A stretch of DNA of 52,191 nt from Arthrobacter sp. PsM3 (GTDB lineage Bacteria; Actinomycetota; Actinomycetes; Actinomycetales; Micrococcaceae), in assembly GCF_030433895.1 (NCBI RefSeq), contig NZ_JARUXE010000033.1, forward strand, positions 1 through 52,191. Direction: 5' to 3'. Positions 49,387 through 52,191 of the stretch are shown here, in pieces. A program made the position numbers and the translations under genes. The notes under the pieces were generated by a model that did not search any database, was not told the DNA's origin, and saw only the letters and a program-made list of their open reading frames with translations. Positions within the stretch are counted from its first letter, which is position 1. Every line of letters starts with the position of its first letter.

Positions 49387-50413
49387 TCGGGGCCCCTTCC
49401 GGCGTGGCGTCTGCCGCGTACCTGAGGCCGATCTGACGGCGGATCTCGTCCATGGCGGCCATGACGGCCACGCTCTCCCTCGGCGGTAGCACCGTGCCGG
49501 CGGTGAATCCTGCTGTGATGAGGCGTTCCATCTCGGCTGCCTGGAATTGCATCCCTCTGCCCTTCACCGGCTCGTCGAACCTCTCCAGGACGTTTCCGTG
49601 AGTGTCGAAGCGGGTGAAGGGCGTGGGGTTGTACCAAGTGGGTTCGATGTCGACCCAGCCTTCCGTCCCGGTGACGACTGCCCGGTTGGCTCCGGCGGCA
49701 TCCAGCTCACAGTCCACAATGGCCTGCTGTCCTTGCGGGTATTCGAAGATCGCTGCCGTCTGGCGGTCCACCCCTGTTGCGGTCATGGTTGCGCTGGCCC
49801 GGATGTTCCCCGGAGCGCCAAAGACATCAAAAGCGAAGGAGACCGGGTAGATGCCGAGGTCCAGGAGGGCTCCACCGCCCAAGGCAGGGTCGTTCAACCG
49901 GTGGGCGGGGTCCTTGGGAAGGTTTTGGTTGTGGCTGGCGGTGATCTTCCGCATCTCGCCGAGCGTGCCGTCATGGATGATCTCGCGGAGTCGTAGCATG
50001 TGGGGCAGGAACCGGCTCCACATGGCCTCGAGTGCCACAAGTCCTTTGGCTTCGGCCAGTTCGACGATTTCCCGGGCCTGGCGGGCGTTGATGGTGAACG
50101 GCTTCTCGACCAGCACGTGCTTCCCGGCATTCAAGGCGAGCAGTGCGTGGGCATGGTGGTAGGTGTGCGGCGTTGCGACGTAAACGACGTCGACGCCCGG
50201 ATCCGTGACCAGCGCCTCGTAGCTGTCATGGGCGGTGGGAATGCTGAACTTTTCGCTGAAGACTCTGCTCGATTCCGGCGCGCGGGAACCGACGGCCTGC
50301 ACGGTGAATCCGTTTTCGATCAGGTCCTGCGTTTGCAGCCCTGCGATGAAACCGGTGCCGAGGATTCCCCAGCGGATTTGTCCGTCGGAGGTTCCCTTAC
50401 TGAGGTTGGTCAC
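49379..50413 (-). CDS. Gfo/Idh/MocA family oxidoreductase
   Basis: A 344-residue NAD(P)-dependent sugar or polyol dehydrogenase. The Rossmann motif is IRWGILGTGFIAGLQTQDLI, followed by VDVVYVATPHTYHH, the catalytic-lysine motif HVLVEKPFTINARQ, EAMWSRFLPHM and LGGGALLDLGIYPVSFAFD with the His-less but Asp-containing signature. The start is GTG with AAAGGA eight to nine bases upstream. It lies 12 bases downstream of the TolB-like gene. Together with an isomerase and a DUF1080 protein this suggests glycoside or keto-sugar breakdown (inference). Confidence 0.93.
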   Translation of the reverse strand: MTNLSKGTSDGQIRWGILGTGFIAGLQTQDLIENGFTVQAVGSRAPESSRVFSEKFSIPTAHDSYEALVTDPGVDVVYVATPHTYHHAHALLALNAGKHVLVEKPFTINARQAREIVELAEAKGLVALEAMWSRFLPHMLRLREIIHDGTLGEMRKITASHNQNLPKDPAHRLNDPALGGGALLDLGIYPVSFAFDVFGAPGNIRASATMTATGVDRQTAAIFEYPQGQQAIVDCELDAAGANRAVVTGTEGWVDIEPTWYNPTPFTRFDTHGNVLERFDEPVKGRGMQFQAAEMERLITAGFTAGTVLPPRESVAVMAAMDEIRRQIGLRYAADATPEGAPND

Positions 50414-50425
50414 GTCATGAGTCCT

Positions 50426-51322
50426 TTATCGTGGGGAGAAACAATCGAGCGGGTAGGCGACGTACGCGAACCGGGTGGAATCAGGGGACCAGCTGTTGAC
50501 GTTGAGTGTGCCCTGGCCACCGAAGAGCGGCCAGGTGTGCCGGGGTGTGGCCCAGTCGCCGGTGGAGACAAGCACGACGTCGACCGGCAAGTCAGCGGGG
50601 TGGCCCACGGTCCCGCTGGGGAACCGGATGAAGCTGGCCCAGCGGCCGTCAGGGGACAGATGCGGGAACCATTCGACAGTTCCGCTCTCCAGCAGCCGCT
50701 CCGCTTGTGCGTCCGGGGCGCTGCCGTTGGATGTGTTCAGCCGTGCGAGTTGCGCATGGCCGGGTTGGGCGGTGAAGGCTTCCGTGTTGAAGTAGAGCCA
50801 TTCGCCGTCCGGGGAGTATTCGGGTCCGTCGCAGTGACCGGCCACGTTCAACCGGGTGGTGTCGCCACCGCCGGCCGGGATGGTCATGAGCCGGCCGGGC
50901 TGGGTGAAATCGCCGGCCTCGATCCCGACGCAGGCCAGCCGCTGCCCGTCCGGGCTCACTCCGTGGAGGAAATGGAAGTACCCGTCGTCATGAGTGATGC
51001 GGGTGGCCGCACCGCCGTCAAGCGCCGCGCGGTAAATGTGGCCATCCTTGGCCGAAAGGTAGATGCCGGTGCCGTCCGGCGCAAGGACATGGTCGTTGTT
51101 CAGTTCCGGGATCCCGGTGAGGGGCACCTGACCGATAGTCCGGCGCCCGACGTCGAAGCGCCACAACGTCCCGGCGCCGTTCAGGATGAGTGCCGCGCCG
51201 TCGAGAGTCCAGTTCGGCGCCTCAAGGAGCACATCCTCGGTAGTGGACGCCAGGTTGCGCTCACCCGTAATGGACGCGATCCACACCTCGCAGCGCTGGC
51301 CAGGCTGAAGTGTCCGAATCAC
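50426..51322 (-). CDS. TolB-like beta-propeller protein
   Basis: A 298-residue propeller protein with WD40-like/PD40 repeats: GAGTLWRFDVGRRTIGQVPL, NNDHVLAPDGTGIYLSAKDG, FHFLHGVSPDGQRLACVGIE, CDGPEYSPDGEWLYFN, FPHLSPDGRWASFIRFPSG and NVNSWSPDSTRFAYVAYPL. No signal peptide, so it is cytoplasmic and not a true TolB. Similar proteins accompany oligosaccharide-lyase and sugar operons. The start is GTG in a four-base overlap (GTGA) with the upstream DUF1080 gene. Confidence 0.88.
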   Translation of the reverse strand: MIRTLQPGQRCEVWIASITGERNLASTTEDVLLEAPNWTLDGAALILNGAGTLWRFDVGRRTIGQVPLTGIPELNNDHVLAPDGTGIYLSAKDGHIYRAALDGGAATRITHDDGYFHFLHGVSPDGQRLACVGIEAGDFTQPGRLMTIPAGGGDTTRLNVAGHCDGPEYSPDGEWLYFNTEAFTAQPGHAQLARLNTSNGSAPDAQAERLLESGTVEWFPHLSPDGRWASFIRFPSGTVGHPADLPVDVVLVSTGDWATPRHTWPLFGGQGTLNVNSWSPDSTRFAYVAYPLDCFSPR

Positions 51323-51795
51323 GGGGCGACCTCCAGGGACCCCGTCGGGAGGTCCTTGATCCGGACCGCTTCGGCGTCGTGGTCCGGTGATTGCAGGACG
51401 GCGGTGTCCAGTTCGGCGATTTTGAGGCCGTTGACCCATGTGGTGATGACCGGCAACGCCCCGACGCAGCGGATGCGGAGTTCGTTCCAATCATCCCAGC
51501 GCCAAATGCACAGGAAATCGTCGACGTCGGCCGCGTAGCTGAGACGCTGGCGCTTCTCGTTCGTGACGGGTTCGACGGACGTGGCCGGTTCGTCGGCAAC
51601 CAGCCCGGCCGGCCGGCCGTCGGCGTCGCGGGCGGCATCCACGGCGAAGGGCACGGCGGAGAAGCTCGCCAGGCCGTTGCCGAAGAAGCCGCCGATACCG
51701 CCGGAGGGGCGGTGGTCCACCAGGACCTGGAAGCCGTGCCAGCTGTCCCGTTGCCGGCGGATCATGACCCCGGTTGTTCCGGTGATGTCGGCCAC
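51319..51795 (-). CDS. DUF1080 (3-keto-disaccharide hydrolase-like) protein, N-terminally short
   Basis: A 158-residue protein that corresponds only to the C-terminal two-thirds of a DUF1080 jelly-roll: MIRRQRDSWHGFQVLVDHRP, SGGIGGFFGNGLASF, LCIWRWDDWNELRIRCVG and TTWVNGLKIAELD. About 80-100 N-terminal residues of the family are absent, and the isomerase gene stops nine bases before the start, so there is no room for them. GTG follows a good AAGGA site, so the short form is probably translated. It may be a trimmed or accessory domain rather than a working hydrolase. Confidence 0.78.
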   Translation of the reverse strand: MADITGTTGVMIRRQRDSWHGFQVLVDHRPSGGIGGFFGNGLASFSAVPFAVDAARDADGRPAGLVADEPATSVEPVTNEKRQRLSYAADVDDFLCIWRWDDWNELRIRCVGALPVITTWVNGLKIAELDTAVLQSPDHDAEAVRIKDLPTGSLEVAP

Positions 51796-51804
51796 GGCTG
51801 ATCC

Positions 51805-52191
51805 TTACTGCTTGAACGCCGCGTCGAAGGAGGTGTTCGACGCCGGGAAGTCGTACTTCTTCAGTGCGGCGAGGGCTTCGGGGGCGCCGTGGAGCCGGTC
51901 CATGCCGGCGTCCTCCCATTCGATGGAAATGGGCCCGGTGTAGCCGATCGCGGTGAGGGCGCGGAAGGACGATTCCCAGGGGACGTCGCCGCGGCCGGCG
52001 GAGACGAAGTCCCAGCCCCGGCGCGGGTCGCCCCAGGGCAGGTGCGAGCCCATGACGGTGTTCCGTCCGGTGGGGCGCAGCTTGGTGTCCTTGCAGTCCA
52101 CGTGGTAGATCCGGTCCTTGAAGTCCCAGATGAAGGAGACCGGGTCGATGCCCTGCCACATGAAGTGGGAGGGGTCCCAGTTCAGCCCGAA
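51805..52191 (-). CDS. Sugar phosphate isomerase/epimerase (AP endonuclease family 2 fold), C-terminal part
   Basis: The gene continues beyond the window; 128 C-terminal residues are present. FGLNWDPSHFMWQGIDPVSF, RIYHVDCKDTKLRPTG and GYTGPISIEWEDAGMD are characteristic of TIM-barrel xylose-isomerase-like epimerases with metal ligands in the His, Asp and Glu of these strands. WGDPRRGWDFVSAGRGDVPW is the usual loop before the last strands. It is the first visible gene of the leftward sugar operon. Confidence 0.92.
   Translation of the reverse strand, partial: FGLNWDPSHFMWQGIDPVSFIWDFKDRIYHVDCKDTKLRPTGRNTVMGSHLPWGDPRRGWDFVSAGRGDVPWESSFRALTAIGYTGPISIEWEDAGMDRLHGAPEALAALKKYDFPASNTSFDAAFKQ

Overview
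The window comes from a high-GC actinobacterium of the Micrococcaceae, most like Arthrobacter or Pseudarthrobacter. This is judged from gene content and order: fba next to a DUF3151 gene, purS-purQ-purL, and a small SRP RNA upstream of dnaX and recR. Supporting signs are frequent GTG starts, ATGA/TAATG/GTGA stop-start overlaps, Ala/Pro-rich protein tails, and probable leaderless genes (a TANNNT box six bases before ATG). Most of the window is ordinary chromosome. One tRNA-Ser(GGA), one SRP RNA, two SAM-I riboswitches and a small palindromic repeat family are readable.

Layout. 1-5 kb: end of fbaA, a DUF3151 gene, a uracil-DNA-glycosylase-like gene, a MetE-C-like methyltransferase behind a SAM riboswitch, and purA. 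5-7.1 kb: a secreted Ala/Pro-rich protein, an ECF sigma factor and its probable membrane anti-sigma partner. 7.3-15.5 kb: a leftward sulfur operon behind a second SAM riboswitch: ssuB-ssuA-ssuC (sulfonate import), acs, sfnG (dimethylsulfone monooxygenase), metY (O-acetylhomoserine sulfhydrylase) and a CoA-binding protein. 15.7-19.5 kb: small housekeeping genes, including a second CoA-binding paralogue, a polysaccharide deacetylase lipoprotein, MmcQ/YjbR, DUF1990, ABM and DUF503. 19.6-23 kb: purSQL. 23.2-30.3 kb: a large secreted subtilase followed by two subtilisin-inhibitor-like (SSI) proteins, an OhrR-type regulator and two small paralogous proteins. 30.4-36.5 kb: lysC, a frameshifted GNAT gene, recR, dnaX and SRP RNA. 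36.7-43.1 kb: tRNA-Ser, an MpaB-family gene beside a chimeric pseudogene, an M23 peptidase, glutathione peroxidase, formaldehyde dehydrogenase and a CpdA-like phosphoesterase. 43.2-49.1 kb: a Stealth-family phosphotransferase, HAD phosphatase, LytR_C protein, TetR and FrnE-like DsbA. 49.1-52.2 kb: a leftward sugar-catabolic operon (TIM-barrel isomerase, short DUF1080 protein, TolB-like, Gfo/Idh/MocA) ending in a decayed UPF0303 gene.

How the genes work together. The clearest logic is sulfur: both riboswitches would turn on their genes when SAM is low. One drives a methyl-transfer enzyme related to methionine synthase. The other drives organosulfur import, C-S oxidation and sulfide capture on O-acetylhomoserine, with acs plausibly supplying acetyl-CoA for that acceptor. 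The subtilase and the two SSI-like proteins look like a protease/inhibitor set.

Most unusual features: (1) three intergenic copies of a palindrome with a fixed outer stem and a variable inner stem that shows compensatory changes; (2) the protease/SSI cluster, one inhibitor of which lacks a signal peptide; (3) two adjacent small proteins that align without gaps; (4) an mpaB-like/resolvase chimeric pseudogene; (5) a UPF0303 gene in three pieces. All calls are from reading the sequence, without database searches.
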